Notes: generated from the sequence alone by a model not told the origin. 64,000 nucleotides of DNA from Tahibacter soli (GCF_025717065.2 NZ_JAOVZO020000018.1:62001-126000); one strand, 5' to 3'. Positions 8,433 to 17,485 are shown, counted from the stretch's first letter. Numbers and translations: made by a program.

Positions 8433-9317
8433 TCATGCCTGATCGTCGGCCGCGTTCGACAACGGCAGCCGCAGGTACGCGACGCCTTCGTCGTTCGGCG
8501 CCGGCAGCCGGCCGGCGCGGATGTTCACCTGCAGCGCCCAGTGGAACAGCCGCGGCAGCGACAGCGTGGCGTCGCGCTGCGTGCGGCGCGCGACGAAGTC
8601 GGCTTCGGCCGTGTCGCGGCGCAACTGCGCGTTGCCGCTGCGCTGTTCGACCAGCGGTACGACGCTGCGCGGTTCGGCGTCCTGCGGCGGGTAGTCGTGG
8701 CACAGAAAGACGCGCGTGTCGGCCGGCAGCGCATACAGGCGCTGCACCGAGCGATACAGCGCCTGCGCGCTGCCGCCGGGAAAATCGCAGCGCCCCGTGC
8801 CGGCGGCCGGCGAAAACAGCGTGTCGCCGACGAACACCGCATCGCCGATGCGATAGCTGACGCCGTCGCTCGTGTGGCCGGGCGTGGCAACGACCTCGAT
8901 CGACAGGTCGCCGAGCGGCAGCACGTCGCCGTCGCGCAGCAGACGGTCGAAATCCGAACCGTCGGCGCGGAAGTCGTCGCCGAGGCCGAAGCGGCGCTTG
9001 AACTCGCGCTGCACGTCGACGATGCCGGCGCCGATCGCGACCCGCGGCGCGGCGCCGTCGGCGGCGAGACGGCGCCTGAGCCAGTCGGCCGCGCTCAGGT
9101 GGTCGGCGTGCGCATGCGTTTCGAGTATCCAGTCGACCTTGAGCCCGTGCGCGTGCACGCAGGCCAGGATCGCGGCGGCCGACTCGGCCGATACGCGGCC
9201 CGAAACCGGGTCGAAGTCGAGCACCGGGTCGACGATCGCGGCGCTCGCGCCGTCGCCGGCGGCGGCGACGTGCGACCACGTGTTCGTCGCGGCGTGAAAA
9301 AAGGAATCGATCAACAT
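8433..9317 (-). CDS. MBL-fold metallohydrolase, persulfide-dioxygenase-like
   Basis: A 294-residue metallo-beta-lactamase-fold protein. The metal motif THAHADHL (about residues 55-65), TPGHTSDGVSY, VGDTLF and CHDY supply the expected His/Asp ligands. GTGRCDFPGGSA is a strong marker of the ETHE1/Blh branch, whose members oxidise glutathione persulfide to sulfite. The start is the ATG with GGAAGG eight bases upstream (an ATG 18 bases further out lacks this). A sulfite-producing role would fit the sulfite-dehydrogenase-like genes at the right end of the window, but that link is inference. Confidence 0.88.
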   Translation of the reverse strand: MLIDSFFHAATNTWSHVAAAGDGASAAIVDPVLDFDPVSGRVSAESAAAILACVHAHGLKVDWILETHAHADHLSAADWLRRRLAADGAAPRVAIGAGIVDVQREFKRRFGLGDDFRADGSDFDRLLRDGDVLPLGDLSIEVVATPGHTSDGVSYRIGDAVFVGDTLFSPAAGTGRCDFPGGSAQALYRSVQRLYALPADTRVFLCHDYPPQDAEPRSVVPLVEQRSGNAQLRRDTAEADFVARRTQRDATLSLPRLFHWALQVNIRAGRLPAPNDEGVAYLRLPLSNAADDQA

Positions 9318-9380
9318 CCGTACCTTCCGGCGCATCGGGCAGGCGCGTATTGTAGGCCGCGCGCGACCCGGGGAAGGCAG

Positions 9381-10241
9381 ATGAGCGCACGCGACGCCGT
9401 CACGACGTACCGGCACGATTCCGCACTCGGCCTGTGGTCGATCGCGTTGCGTCGCCCGCATCCGGCGCTGCGTCATCACGTCACGCAGTTCTGGCACGGT
9501 GCCGGCCGCGTGGCTTACCAGCGCGACCGCATCCTGCCGTGTGCGCAAAGTTATCTTTTGATCAATCTCGGCGCGCCGCAGTACATGATCCTGCCCGGCC
9601 CGCCCGAGGTGCGCGTGCCGTTCGACGACCTGTGGTTTTCGGGCCTGTACGAAGGCCCGATCGAATGCGAGGCGCCGCACGGCAGCGTGCTGCTCGGCGT
9701 CGCGTTCAGCGCCACGGGCGCGGCGTCGCTGCTGCCGTGGTCCCAGTCGGAACTGGCGAACCGCACGGGCCCGCTCGAAGACCTGATCGGCATCGCGGCG
9801 CGACGACTGCGCGAACGTCTGCTCGATCTTGCCGACATCGGCGCGCGCCTCGACCTCGTCGAGGACTGGCTGCTCGAAACCTGCATGACCGGCCGCAGCA
9901 TCCACCCGCTCGTGCACTGGGCGACGCGGCGCATCGCCGAAACCGGCGGCCAGGTACGCGCCGAGGCGCTCGCGCGCGAAGCCGGCTGCAGCCGCAAGCA
10001 TCTGACGGGCGTCTTCAGCGCGCAGGTCGGCCTGCCGCCCAAGGCCATCGCGCGCATCCACCGCTTTCAGCGCGCGGTCGGCGACCTGTCGGCCGGTCGC
10101 GCGTGGGCCGATCTCGCCGCGGACTGCGGCTACTACGACCAGTCGCACCTGATTCGCGATTTCCAGCAGTTCGCGCGCATGTCGCCCGCGCAGTTCGCGC
10201 AGCAGGCGCGGCCCGACGCCACGAGCGTCGTGGTCCGGTGA
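9381..10241 (+). CDS. AraC-family transcriptional regulator
   Basis: A 286-residue protein with an N-terminal sensor-like region and a C-terminal AraC/XylS double helix-turn-helix (about residues 185-275): LAREAGCSRKHLTGVF is the first recognition region and CGYYDQSHLIRDFQQFARMSPAQF the conserved second one. GGGAAGGCAG precedes the ATG. It is divergent from the metallohydrolase gene with only about 60 bp between starts, so it may control that gene and itself. The effector is unknown. Confidence 0.9.
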   Translation: MSARDAVTTYRHDSALGLWSIALRRPHPALRHHVTQFWHGAGRVAYQRDRILPCAQSYLLINLGAPQYMILPGPPEVRVPFDDLWFSGLYEGPIECEAPHGSVLLGVAFSATGAASLLPWSQSELANRTGPLEDLIGIAARRLRERLLDLADIGARLDLVEDWLLETCMTGRSIHPLVHWATRRIAETGGQVRAEALAREAGCSRKHLTGVFSAQVGLPPKAIARIHRFQRAVGDLSAGRAWADLAADCGYYDQSHLIRDFQQFARMSPAQFAQQARPDATSVVVR

Positions 10242-10322
10242 CGTTTTTCCAATACGAGCACGAGGCGTCTTCGTAATCTGGCCGCACCACCAACAACGCA
10301 CCAACAACAACGGGGAGTAGAC

Positions 10323-10727
10323 ATGTCCGGTATGCCGTTCAACATCTGGGCCGTATTGCTGTCGGCGGTGCTCGCGTTCGTGCTCGGCGGCCTGTGGTAT
10401 TCGCCGGCGCTGTTCGGCAAGGCGTGGCAGCGCGAAGTGGGGCTGTCGGACGAAGAACTCGCGCGCGGCAACATGGCGCGCATCTTCGGTCTCGCGTTCG
10501 TCGCGGCGCTGATCGCCGCGCTGATGTTCGCCGTGTTCCTCGGGCCGCGGCCGTCGGTCGCGCTCGGCGTCGGCGCCGGGTTTTCGGCGGGTCTGTGCTG
10601 GGTCGCGTCGAGCTTCGGCATGAACTATCTGTTCGCGCGGCGCAGCCTGAAGCTGTTCCTGATCGACGGCGGCTACCACACCGTGCAGTTCACGCTGATC
10701 GGCGCGGTGTTGTCGTTCTGGCATTGA
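10323..10727 (+). CDS. DUF1761 family membrane protein
   Basis: A 134-residue protein with four predicted membrane helices and the family hallmark GGLWYSPALFGKAW at the end of the first helix. DUF1761 proteins have no established function. A GGGGAG ribosome binding site lies just before the ATG. The 80-bp upstream region holds short CACCAACAAC repeats. It is probably a single-gene unit ending before the hairpin at 10746. Confidence 0.85.
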   Translation: MSGMPFNIWAVLLSAVLAFVLGGLWYSPALFGKAWQREVGLSDEELARGNMARIFGLAFVAALIAALMFAVFLGPRPSVALGVGAGFSAGLCWVASSFGMNYLFARRSLKLFLIDGGYHTVQFTLIGAVLSFWH

Positions 10728-10745
10728 GCGTCTGACGGCGGACGA

Positions 10746-10770
10746 CCTCGGCCGTGTCGCGCGGCCGAGG
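10746..10770. terminator. GC-rich hairpin downstream of the DUF1761 gene
   Basis: A 9-bp perfect stem (CCTCGGCCG / CGGCCGAGG) with a 7-base loop lies 18 bp after the DUF1761 stop and ahead of fadE. It has no T-tract, so it is at best a weak or rho-assisted terminator. Confidence 0.45.
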
Positions 10771-10825
10771 CCGAGGCGGTCGCGCTGACGCATAATCAGG
10801 CGTCGCCCGCTGCCGGACCGCGATC

Positions 10826-13240
10826 ATGCTCGTCACCGCCATTCTCGCGCTTTTTGTATTTCTTGCGATTGCGTTCGTCGGCCGCGGATTTCTCGCGTGG
10901 CTCGCGGCCACCGCCGTGTGGCTCGTCGGCTGGCGCGTCGCCGGCGTCGATTCGCCGGACCTGTTCCGCCTCGTCGTGATCGTGCTGTTCGCGCTCGCCG
11001 CCGTGTTCGGCCTGCCGGCGCTGCGCCGCGGACTCGTCTCGCGCACGGCGATGCGCACGATGGCCAAGGTGCTGCCCAAGCTCGGCGACACCGAACGCGT
11101 CGCGCTCGACGCCGGCACCGTCTGGTGGGACGCGCAGCTCTTTTCCGGCATGCCGCACTGGCAGGAACTGCTCGACTTCAAACCGCAGCCGCTCGCACCC
11201 GACGAACAGGCGTTTCTCGACGGGCCGGTCGAAGAACTGTGCCGCCGTCTCGACGACTGGCAGGTGCAGCAGCTGCGCGACCTGCCGCCGGACATCTGGG
11301 CATTCCTCAAGGAACACCGCTTCTTCGGCATGATCGTGCCGAAGGAATTCGGCGGCCACGGCTTCTCGGCCATCATGCATTCGCGCGTCGTGACGAAGAT
11401 TTCTTCGCGGTCGGTCGCGTGCGCCGTCACCGTGATGGTGCCGAACTCGCTCGGCCCCGCCGAATTGCTGCTGCACTACGGCAGCGACGACGAGAAGCGC
11501 ACGATGCTGCCGCGCCTGGCACGCGGCGAGGAAATCCCGTGCTTCGCGCTGACCGGTCCGGAGGCCGGATCGGACGCCGCCGCGACGCAATCGGAAGGCA
11601 TCGTGGAAACACGCGTCGTCGACGGCGTCGACACGCTCGGCATGCGGCTGTCGTGGAAGAAGCGCTACATCACGCTCGCGCCGGTCGCGACGCTGATCGG
11701 CCTCGCGTTTCGCCTGAAGGATCCGAACCGGCTGCTCGGCGACAAAGAAGATCTCGGCATCACCTGCGCGCTGATTCCGCGCGCGACGCCGGGCGTCGAG
11801 ATCGGCGACCGCCACGATCCGATGGGCGTGCCGTTCATGAACGGGCCGACGGTCGGCCGCGACGTGTGGGTGCCGCTCACGACGATCATCGGCGGTCGCG
11901 CCGGCATCGGCGAAGGCTGGCGCATGCTCATGGAATCGCTCGCCGCGGGCCGCTCGATCTCGCTGCCGGCGCTCTCGGTCGGCGCCGCGCAGATGGCCAC
12001 GCGCATCTGCGGCGCGTATGCGACGGTGCGCGAACAGTTCGACACGCCGATCGGCCGCTTCGAAGGCATCGAAGAACCGCTCGCGCGCATCGCCGGCCTC
12101 AACTACCTCATGACCGCGACGCGCACGCTCACCTGCGGCGCGCTCGACGCCGGCCAGAAGCCGTCGGTGCTGTCGGCGATCGCCAAGGCGTATCTGACCG
12201 AAGGCATGCGCGCGGTCGTGATCGACGCGATGGACATTCGCGCGGGCGCCGCGATCCAGCGCGGCCCGCGCAACTCGCTCGCACGCGCGTGGGACGCCGT
12301 GCCGATCGGCATCACGGTAGAAGGCGCGAACATCCTCACGCGCTCGATGATCATCTACGGCCAGGGCGCGATCCGCTGCCATCCGTTCGTGCAGAAGGAA
12401 ATCGCAAGCATCGCCGCGAACGATCTCGCCGCGTTCGACACGGCGCTGTTCGGCCACGTGAATTTTCTCGTCACGCGCGCCGTGCGCGCGCTCGTCTGCG
12501 CGTTCACCGGCAGCCGCCTCGCCGCGGCACCCGACGCGATCGACACGACGCGCTACTACCGCCACCTGTCGCGTTTCTCGGCCGCGTTCGCGATCGTGTC
12601 GGATACCGCGATGGGCACACTCGGCGGATCGCTCAAGCGCCGCGAAAAGATTTCCGGCCGCCTCGCCGACGCGCTCGCGTACCTGTATCTCGCGAGCGCG
12701 GCGCTCAAGCGCTATCACGACGAAGGCAAGACCACGGCGCGCTACAACCTCGTGCAATGGTCGGTCGAAACGAGCCTCTACCGCATCCAGGAAGCGCTGC
12801 TCGGCATTCTCGACAACCTGCCGGCGCGACCGGCCGCGTGGGCGCTGCGCGCGCTGATCTTTCCGCTCGGCGCGCGCTTCCGGCCGCCGTCGGACAAGCT
12901 CGGGCAGCGCGTCGCGCGCGATATTCTCGAGGACAAGGAGGCGCGCCTGAACCTGACCGAAGACGTGTTCGTGCCGCGAGCCGACGAGCCGGGCCTCGGC
13001 GCGCTCGAGGCGGCGCTGGACAAGGCCGTGCGTGCGATTCCGGTCGAAACGAAACTGCGCGACGCGGTGCGCGGCGGCCGGCTCGACCGCGCGCCGGGCT
13101 ACATGCTCGACGACCTCGGCCTCGCCGCCGGCGTGATTTCGCAGGCCGAGTACGATCTGTTGAACGACGCCCGCGACGCGCGCGACGAAGTGATCCAGGT
13201 CGACGCGTTCGATCCGCAAACGTTCAAAACGCTACATTGA
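10826..13240 (+). CDS. fadE: Acyl-CoA dehydrogenase, FadE type
   Basis: This 804-residue protein matches the long proteobacterial FadE (about 815 residues), which catalyses the first step of fatty acid beta-oxidation with FAD. Two or three hydrophobic segments open the protein. The dehydrogenase core follows, with FGGHGFSAIMHS, FALTGPEAGSDAA and a C-terminal helical region ending in a FadE-specific extension. ILTRSMIIYGQGAIRCHP is the conserved late-core segment. The isomerase gene starts 11 bp downstream. The opposite strand carries a very long open frame that is a codon-bias shadow. Confidence 0.95.
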   Translation: MLVTAILALFVFLAIAFVGRGFLAWLAATAVWLVGWRVAGVDSPDLFRLVVIVLFALAAVFGLPALRRGLVSRTAMRTMAKVLPKLGDTERVALDAGTVWWDAQLFSGMPHWQELLDFKPQPLAPDEQAFLDGPVEELCRRLDDWQVQQLRDLPPDIWAFLKEHRFFGMIVPKEFGGHGFSAIMHSRVVTKISSRSVACAVTVMVPNSLGPAELLLHYGSDDEKRTMLPRLARGEEIPCFALTGPEAGSDAAATQSEGIVETRVVDGVDTLGMRLSWKKRYITLAPVATLIGLAFRLKDPNRLLGDKEDLGITCALIPRATPGVEIGDRHDPMGVPFMNGPTVGRDVWVPLTTIIGGRAGIGEGWRMLMESLAAGRSISLPALSVGAAQMATRICGAYATVREQFDTPIGRFEGIEEPLARIAGLNYLMTATRTLTCGALDAGQKPSVLSAIAKAYLTEGMRAVVIDAMDIRAGAAIQRGPRNSLARAWDAVPIGITVEGANILTRSMIIYGQGAIRCHPFVQKEIASIAANDLAAFDTALFGHVNFLVTRAVRALVCAFTGSRLAAAPDAIDTTRYYRHLSRFSAAFAIVSDTAMGTLGGSLKRREKISGRLADALAYLYLASAALKRYHDEGKTTARYNLVQWSVETSLYRIQEALLGILDNLPARPAAWALRALIFPLGARFRPPSDKLGQRVARDILEDKEARLNLTEDVFVPRADEPGLGALEAALDKAVRAIPVETKLRDAVRGGRLDRAPGYMLDDLGLAAGVISQAEYDLLNDARDARDEVIQVDAFDPQTFKTLH

Positions 13241-13251
13241 AAGGATTGCGC

Positions 13252-13881
13252 ATGCACGTTTCGTGGTATTTCGATTTCATCTCGCCGTTCGCGTACCTGC
13301 AGCTGCCGAAGGTGCTCGCGCTGCGCGAGCGCGTGGCGATCGCGCCGGTGCCGATCCTGTTCGCCGCGGTGCTCGACAAGGTCGGGCAGATCGGCCCGGC
13401 CGAGATCCCGGCGAAACGCACGTTCATGTACCGCCACATTCAGTGGACCGCGCGGCGCGAAGGCACGCCGCTCTCCTTTCCGCCGAAGCATCCGTTCAAT
13501 CCGCTGCAGTCGCTGCGGCTCGCCATCGCGTGCGGCAACCGCTGGGACGCGATCGCCGCGATCTACCGCCACATCTGGCGTGACGGCAAGGACGGCGACA
13601 CGCTCGAATCGCTCGCGGGACTCGCCGAGCAGCTCGGCATCGACGACATCGCCACGGCGACCGCCGAGCCGCAGGTGAAGAACGCGCTGCGCACGAACAC
13701 CGAGCAGGCGCTCGCCGACGGCGTGTTCGGCGTGCCGACGCTGCGCATCGGCGACACGATGTTCTGGGGCAACGACGCGACGGCGATGGCGGTGGAATAT
13801 CTCGACGATCCGGCGATGTTCGAGGCGGCGGAATATCGGCGCGTTGATGAACTGCCGGTAGGGGTGGAGCGCAAGCGCTGA
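13252..13881 (+). CDS. DsbA-family protein, 2-hydroxychromene-2-carboxylate isomerase-like
   Basis: A 209-residue thioredoxin-fold protein of the HCCA isomerase/kappa-GST type. The opening YFDFISPFAYLQL is the family signature; Ser at the CxxC-equivalent position is the glutathione-contacting residue in the isomerases. Late in the chain FGVPTLRIGDTMFWGNDA is the conserved cis-Pro loop. AAAGGA sits just upstream of the ATG, 11 bp after fadE, so the two are translationally close and probably one transcript. The substrate is unknown; aromatic catabolism genes are not nearby. Confidence 0.88.
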   Translation: MHVSWYFDFISPFAYLQLPKVLALRERVAIAPVPILFAAVLDKVGQIGPAEIPAKRTFMYRHIQWTARREGTPLSFPPKHPFNPLQSLRLAIACGNRWDAIAAIYRHIWRDGKDGDTLESLAGLAEQLGIDDIATATAEPQVKNALRTNTEQALADGVFGVPTLRIGDTMFWGNDATAMAVEYLDDPAMFEAAEYRRVDELPVGVERKR

Positions 13882-13891
13882 CCTTGCGACT

Positions 13892-14009
13892 CCCTCTCCT
13901 CCAAGCTCGCCTTGGGGGAGAGGGGGCGGCGACAAACCCGCGCCGACGCGAACCGACACGTCACCCCCTCACCCCGGCCCTCTCCCCCACAAGTCTGTGG
14001 GGGAGAGGG
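13892..14009. repeat. Pair of REP-like palindromes between convergent genes
   Basis: Two 14-bp-stem hairpins share the same core, CCCTCTCC...GGAGAGGG. The first is at 13892-13924 (loop CTCGC, one G-T wobble) and the second at 13978-14009 (loop AGTC, perfect). A stretch of about 50 bases separates them. They fill the space between the isomerase and threonine aldolase stop codons. Their form resembles interspersed palindromic elements of proteobacteria, and they may also act as a bidirectional terminator. Confidence 0.7.
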
Positions 14010-14020
14010 AGAAAATATCG

Positions 14021-15055
14021 CTATGCCAAAATTTCGCGCAGAACCGACAACGCCTTCTCCACCGCCGCCGCATCGACATCCAGATGCGTCACCGCGCGCA
14101 ACGTCCGCGCCCCCATCTCCGAAAACCGCACGCCGCGTTCGAACGCCGCGGCGGCCAGTCTCGCCGCGTCGAACCGTTCGTCGACGACATCGAAATAGAC
14201 GAGATTCGTCTCGACACCGGCGACGTCGACCGCAAGCCCCGCGATCTCGCCGATCCCCCGCGCAAGCGTGCGCGCGTTCGCGTGATCGTCGGCCAGCCGC
14301 TCGACGTGGCGATCGAGCGCGTATTCGCACGCCGCGGCGATGATGCCGCTCTGGCGCATCGCGCCGCCCCAGCGGAATTTCAGCCGCGTCGCCTCGGCGA
14401 TGAACGCCGCGTCGCCGGCGAGCACCGCGCCGCCCGGCGCGCCGAGGCCTTTGGAGAAGTCGATCCAGACCGAGTCGTAGCCCTGCGCGTAGTCGGCCGC
14501 GGCGACGCCGCTCGCGACGCACGCGTTGAGCAGCCGCGCGCCGTCCATATGCGTCGCGAGGCCGTGCGCCTTCGCAACGTCGGCCACCTCGCGCAGCGCC
14601 GCGAGCGGCCACACCGCGCCGCCGCCGAGGTTCGCGGTCTGCTCGACTTCGACCAGCCGCTGCCGCGGCGCATAGGGCCGGTCGGGGCGCAGCTTGTCGC
14701 GCAGCTGCTGCGCGCCGTAGATGCCGCGCGCGCCGGCGATCGTGTTGAGCATGACGCCGGCGATCGCGGCGGGGCCGCCGCCTTCGTAGCCGATCAGGTG
14801 CGACGTCGCGTCGCACAGCACTTCGTCGCCGGGCCGGCAATGCACCGCCACGGCGATCTCGTTGCACATCGTGCCGGACGGCAGGTACACCGCGGCCGAT
14901 TTGCCGAGCAGCGCGGCGCAGCGCTCGACGAGGCGATTGACCGTCGGATCTTCGCCGGCGCGCTCGTCGCCGACCTCGGCATTCGCCATCGCGGCGCGCA
15001 TGGCCGCGGTCGGCCGGGTCTTGGTGTCGGAAAAGAAATCGGCGAACGCGGGCAT
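14021..15055 (-). CDS. ltaE: Low-specificity L-threonine aldolase
   Basis: A 344-residue PLP-dependent fold-type I enzyme that cleaves L-threonine or L-allo-threonine to glycine and acetaldehyde. The N-terminus FFSDTKTRPTAAMRAAM and the VGDERAGEDPTVNRLE-like stretch are typical of the family; His85 matches the residue that stacks on the cofactor; HMDGARL contributes the PLP-contacting Asp. SKGLGAPGG carries the Schiff-base Lys202. The chosen ATG has CGGAG about 10 bases upstream. The gene is divergent from the DUF4124 gene across 90 bp. Confidence 0.93.
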   Translation of the reverse strand: MPAFADFFSDTKTRPTAAMRAAMANAEVGDERAGEDPTVNRLVERCAALLGKSAAVYLPSGTMCNEIAVAVHCRPGDEVLCDATSHLIGYEGGGPAAIAGVMLNTIAGARGIYGAQQLRDKLRPDRPYAPRQRLVEVEQTANLGGGAVWPLAALREVADVAKAHGLATHMDGARLLNACVASGVAAADYAQGYDSVWIDFSKGLGAPGGAVLAGDAAFIAEATRLKFRWGGAMRQSGIIAAACEYALDRHVERLADDHANARTLARGIGEIAGLAVDVAGVETNLVYFDVVDERFDAARLAAAAFERGVRFSEMGARTLRAVTHLDVDAAAVEKALSVLREILA

Positions 15056-15145
15056 GTCGGACTCCGTCGGGGCGAACGCGCAAGATCGCGGCAACGGCGC
15101 GTCGCGCGCAAGAGCCGCAAGTCGGTTCGCGCTAAGATCGCCGGC

Positions 15146-15790
15146 ATGCGCCGCCATGTTCGCCCAGGGCTTCTCGCGCTGCTGCTCGTCGCGGCGGGCG
15201 CGGCGCACGCCGAAACCGGCTATCGCTGCGTCGACGCGACCGGCCGCGTCGCGTTCCAGGATCGCCCCTGCCCGGCCGGCAGCGCCGCCTCGTCGTTCCG
15301 CTACGAGAAGCCGCCGCCGGGTCCGCCGCCCGCGCCCGCGGCGGTCGAGACGAAGCCCGAAGCGCCGCCGGCACCCGCCGCGCCGCCGCCGCAGCGCGTG
15401 CCGGTCGCGCCGCTGTACGCCTGCACGAACGCGGTCAACGGCGACGGCTACATGAGCGAGACCGGTGTCACGCAGCCGTACCTCGCACCGCTCGGCGCGC
15501 TCGGCTGGCCGCCGCGCACGTTGAACGACACCGCGCGATCGAGCGGCCTGTCGGCGCCGGGCATGAACCGGCCGTCGGTGTCGGCGCCGACCGGATCGAA
15601 CGCACTGGCCGGCGCCTACGTCACGGTGCAGGACGAATGCCGGCGTCTGTCCGATGCCGCCGCGTGCGCCATGCGCCGCAAGGAGATCGGCGACAACCGC
15701 AGCCGCCAGCGCAACGCGTTCAAGGCCGAACGCGCGACGCTCGAGGCGCGCGAGGCCGCGCTCGAGCAGGCGCTGGCCGGCTGTCGATAA
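15146..15790 (+). CDS. Secreted DUF4124 domain protein
   Basis: A 214-residue exported protein. The signal peptide (RPGLLALLLVAAGAAHA) is followed by a DUF4124 module, YRCVDATGRVAFQDRPC, in which two Cys probably form a disulfide. A Pro/Ala-rich linker (about 55-90) leads to a second domain with four Cys and a charged helical C-terminus suited to a coiled coil. DUF4124 proteins are periplasmic and mostly uncharacterised. The gene ends directly at the repeat array. Confidence 0.8.
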   Translation: MRRHVRPGLLALLLVAAGAAHAETGYRCVDATGRVAFQDRPCPAGSAASSFRYEKPPPGPPPAPAAVETKPEAPPAPAAPPPQRVPVAPLYACTNAVNGDGYMSETGVTQPYLAPLGALGWPPRTLNDTARSSGLSAPGMNRPSVSAPTGSNALAGAYVTVQDECRRLSDAAACAMRRKEIGDNRSRQRNAFKAERATLEAREAALEQALAGCR

Positions 15791-15811
15791 TTCGAGCGAT
15801 CCGAGCGGAAC

Positions 15812-16438
15812 CGTTGCGCGGCGCGGCCCGCAGCGTTTCATCCACAGGCTTCTCCCGACGTTTGTCCACAGCGGCTGTGGATAAGCACGTCGAAAATTTT
15901 TTGCTTTGTGCAATCGCGCGATGTCCGCGCGACATCGGCGCGCGTGACCAAAGTTTGATCAAACCGTGCCGCACCCGCGCCGCCGCTGGCGATGCGACGG
16001 CAGCCCACAGACTTGTCACCAGGGTTGTCCACAGGGCATGTGGATAGTCGCGCGGCGCTGGCGAAAGTTTCGGCAAACCGTGCGAGAGCGTTGCGCCGCA
16101 ACGCCTGCAGCGATTCATCCACAGGCTTGTCAGACACTCTTTCCACAGGCGCTGTGGGTAACCGCCGTCGCGGCGCGCCGCGAGTTCAATTGGATACAAA
16201 TATCTTTCGCAGAAACGCGCCTGGCGAAAATCTGAGCAAACCGTGCCGCACCCGCGTCGCCGCTCGCGCTGCGGCGGCTGCCCACAGACTTGTCACCACG
16301 GTTGTCCACAGGCCCTGTGGATAGCCGCGCGCCCGCTGCCGAAAGTTCGGCAGATCGTGCGAAAGCGTTGCACCGCAACGCCTGCAGCGATTCATCCACA
16401 GGCTTGCCCGCCCCTCTATCCACAGCGGTCGTGCATTA
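15812..16438. repeat. Direct-repeat array dense in DnaA-box-like sites
   Basis: The 645-bp space between two convergent genes is filled by a higher-order repeat. Two near-full units start at 15961 and 16238 (period 277 bp), and a partial unit covers 15812-15885. Each half-unit holds a (T/C)CCACAG(G/A)CTTGTC-like segment and then a palindrome of the form TTGTCCACAG...CTGTGGATA. The cores start at 15841, 16004, 16118, 16281 and 16395, alternating 163 and 114 bp apart. Against the DnaA box TTATCCACA I count one perfect site (15876-15884, reverse) and ten with one mismatch. Two AT-rich patches lie inside (about 15893-15908 and 16187-16215). The role is unknown: DnaA titration, a terminator cluster or an interspersed repeat family are all possible. 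Confidence 0.85.
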
Positions 16439-17215
16439 GAACGCGTAGCGCAAAAACCCGCCGTCCACAGCGATGCATTCACCCGTCACATAGCTCGCCG
16501 CCGGCAGGCACAGAAACGCGACGGCCGCGGCCACTTCCTCGGGTTCGCCGATGCGGCGCATCGGCGTGCGGTCGAGCACTTCTTCGAGGTATTCCGGATC
16601 GGCCAGCGCCGGCTCCGAGCGCTGCGTGCGGATGTACCACGGCGCGACGGCGTTGACGCGGATGCCGTCCTGCGCCCACTCGCACGCAAGATTGCGCGTG
16701 AGCTGGTGCAGCGCGGCCTTGGTCATGCCGTACGGCGAGCCGGTGCGCACGTGCGCAAGGCCCGATACCGACCCCACGTTGACGATCGCCGCGCTGCCGT
16801 GTTCGGCGAGCAGCGGATGCGCGAGGCGGCAGATCTCGAACGCGCTGACGAGATTGGTGTCGATCAGAAACCGCACTTCGGCTTCGGTGTAGTCGAGCGT
16901 CGGCTTGCGCACATTCGTGCCGACGTTGTTGACGAGCACCGACAGGTTCGCGTCGAGATCGGCGACCCAGTCGAACAGTTCCAGCCTTTGCTCGTGCTGC
17001 GACAGGTCGCCGGCGAACGTCTCGATGCGGCCGTCGGGAAACTCGTCGGCGAGTTCGGCGCTCACCTGCTCCAGATGCGCCTCGTCGCGCGCGACCATCA
17101 ATACGTCGGCGCCGAGGCCGAGCAGCTCGCGCGCGCACGCGTAGCCGATGCCCTTGCTCGCGCCGGTCACGAGCGCGCCGTGGCCGTCGAGCCGCCAGCG
17201 TGATGCAGTGGTCAT
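16436..17215 (-). CDS. SDR-family oxidoreductase, tropinone-reductase-like
   Basis: A 259-residue classical short-chain dehydrogenase. TGASKGIG (about 14-21) binds NAD(P), LVNNVGTN stabilises the central sheet, and the catalytic Ser and Tyr-x3-Lys are visible in NVGSVSG and [10 protein letters not shown]. The C-terminal [13 protein letters not shown] is typical of the class. The substrate cannot be read; the overall pattern is closest to tropinone-reductase-like SDRs. The ATG at 17215 has GGAAGAG upstream; an earlier in-frame start adds 13 unlikely residues. The stop codon touches the repeat array. Confidence 0.88.
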   Translation of the reverse strand: MTTASRWRLDGHGALVTGASKGIGYACARELLGLGADVLMVARDEAHLEQVSAELADEFPDGRIETFAGDLSQHEQRLELFDWVADLDANLSVLVNNVGTNVRKPTLDYTEAEVRFLIDTNLVSAFEICRLAHPLLAEHGSAAIVNVGSVSGLAHVRTGSPYGMTKAALHQLTRNLACEWAQDGIRVNAVAPWYIRTQRSEPALADPEYLEEVLDRTPMRRIGEPEEVAAAVAFLCLPAASYVTGECIAVDGGFLRYAF

Positions 17216-17290
17216 TACCGGGTCTCTTCCGTGCTTGTTGGCGAGCCAACGCAAGCGCAGACTTTAGCGCAGCCCGTTGCGGAGAATCTC

Positions 17291-17485
17291 ATGCGCCACC
17301 TTGCCATCGCCCTCGCCGCCGCCGCGCTCGCCGCCTGCGGCGCCGCCCCGCCCCCGCCGCCCCCGCCGCAGAAGACGGTCATCGACGCGCAGCTCAAGGC
17401 GCTGGAAAAAGCCAAGGCCGTGCAGGACACGGTCGATCAGGCGACGCAGGACCGCCGCAAGCAGGTCGACGACGCCGGCGGCTGA
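17291..17485 (+). CDS. Small lipoprotein
   Basis: A 64-residue protein with a lipoprotein signal: MRHLAIALAAAALAACGA, where LAAC is the lipobox and Cys16 the lipidation site. A run of seven prolines follows, then a charged helical tail (QLKALEKAKAVQDTVDQA) that could coil. GGAGAATCTC precedes the ATG. It is divergent from the SDR gene and convergent with sppA. I do not recognise the family. Confidence 0.75.
   Translation: MRHLAIALAAAALAACGAAPPPPPPPQKTVIDAQLKALEKAKAVQDTVDQATQDRRKQVDDAGG

Noticed and set aside
7627-9390. A 587-residue nuclease fusion
   Set aside because: The upstream part is an out-of-frame shadow of the metallohydrolase gene; the signal peptide at 8403 marks the true start.
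15838-16423. Minus-strand frames of about 100 residues within the array (e.g. 15838-16146, 16130-16423)
   Set aside because: They are translations of the DNA repeat itself, similar to each other only because of the repeat, without ribosome binding sites.
15812-16438. CRISPR array
   Set aside because: Repeat units are about 277 bp with alternating 163/114-bp spacing, the intervening sequence is itself repeated, and there are no cas genes.
15812-16438. Chromosomal origin oriC
   Set aside because: DnaA-box density fits, but dnaA, dnaN, parAB and mnmG are absent and the boxes lie within degenerate repeats. It is kept as a finding about DnaA-box clusters; an origin claim would need GC-skew data.
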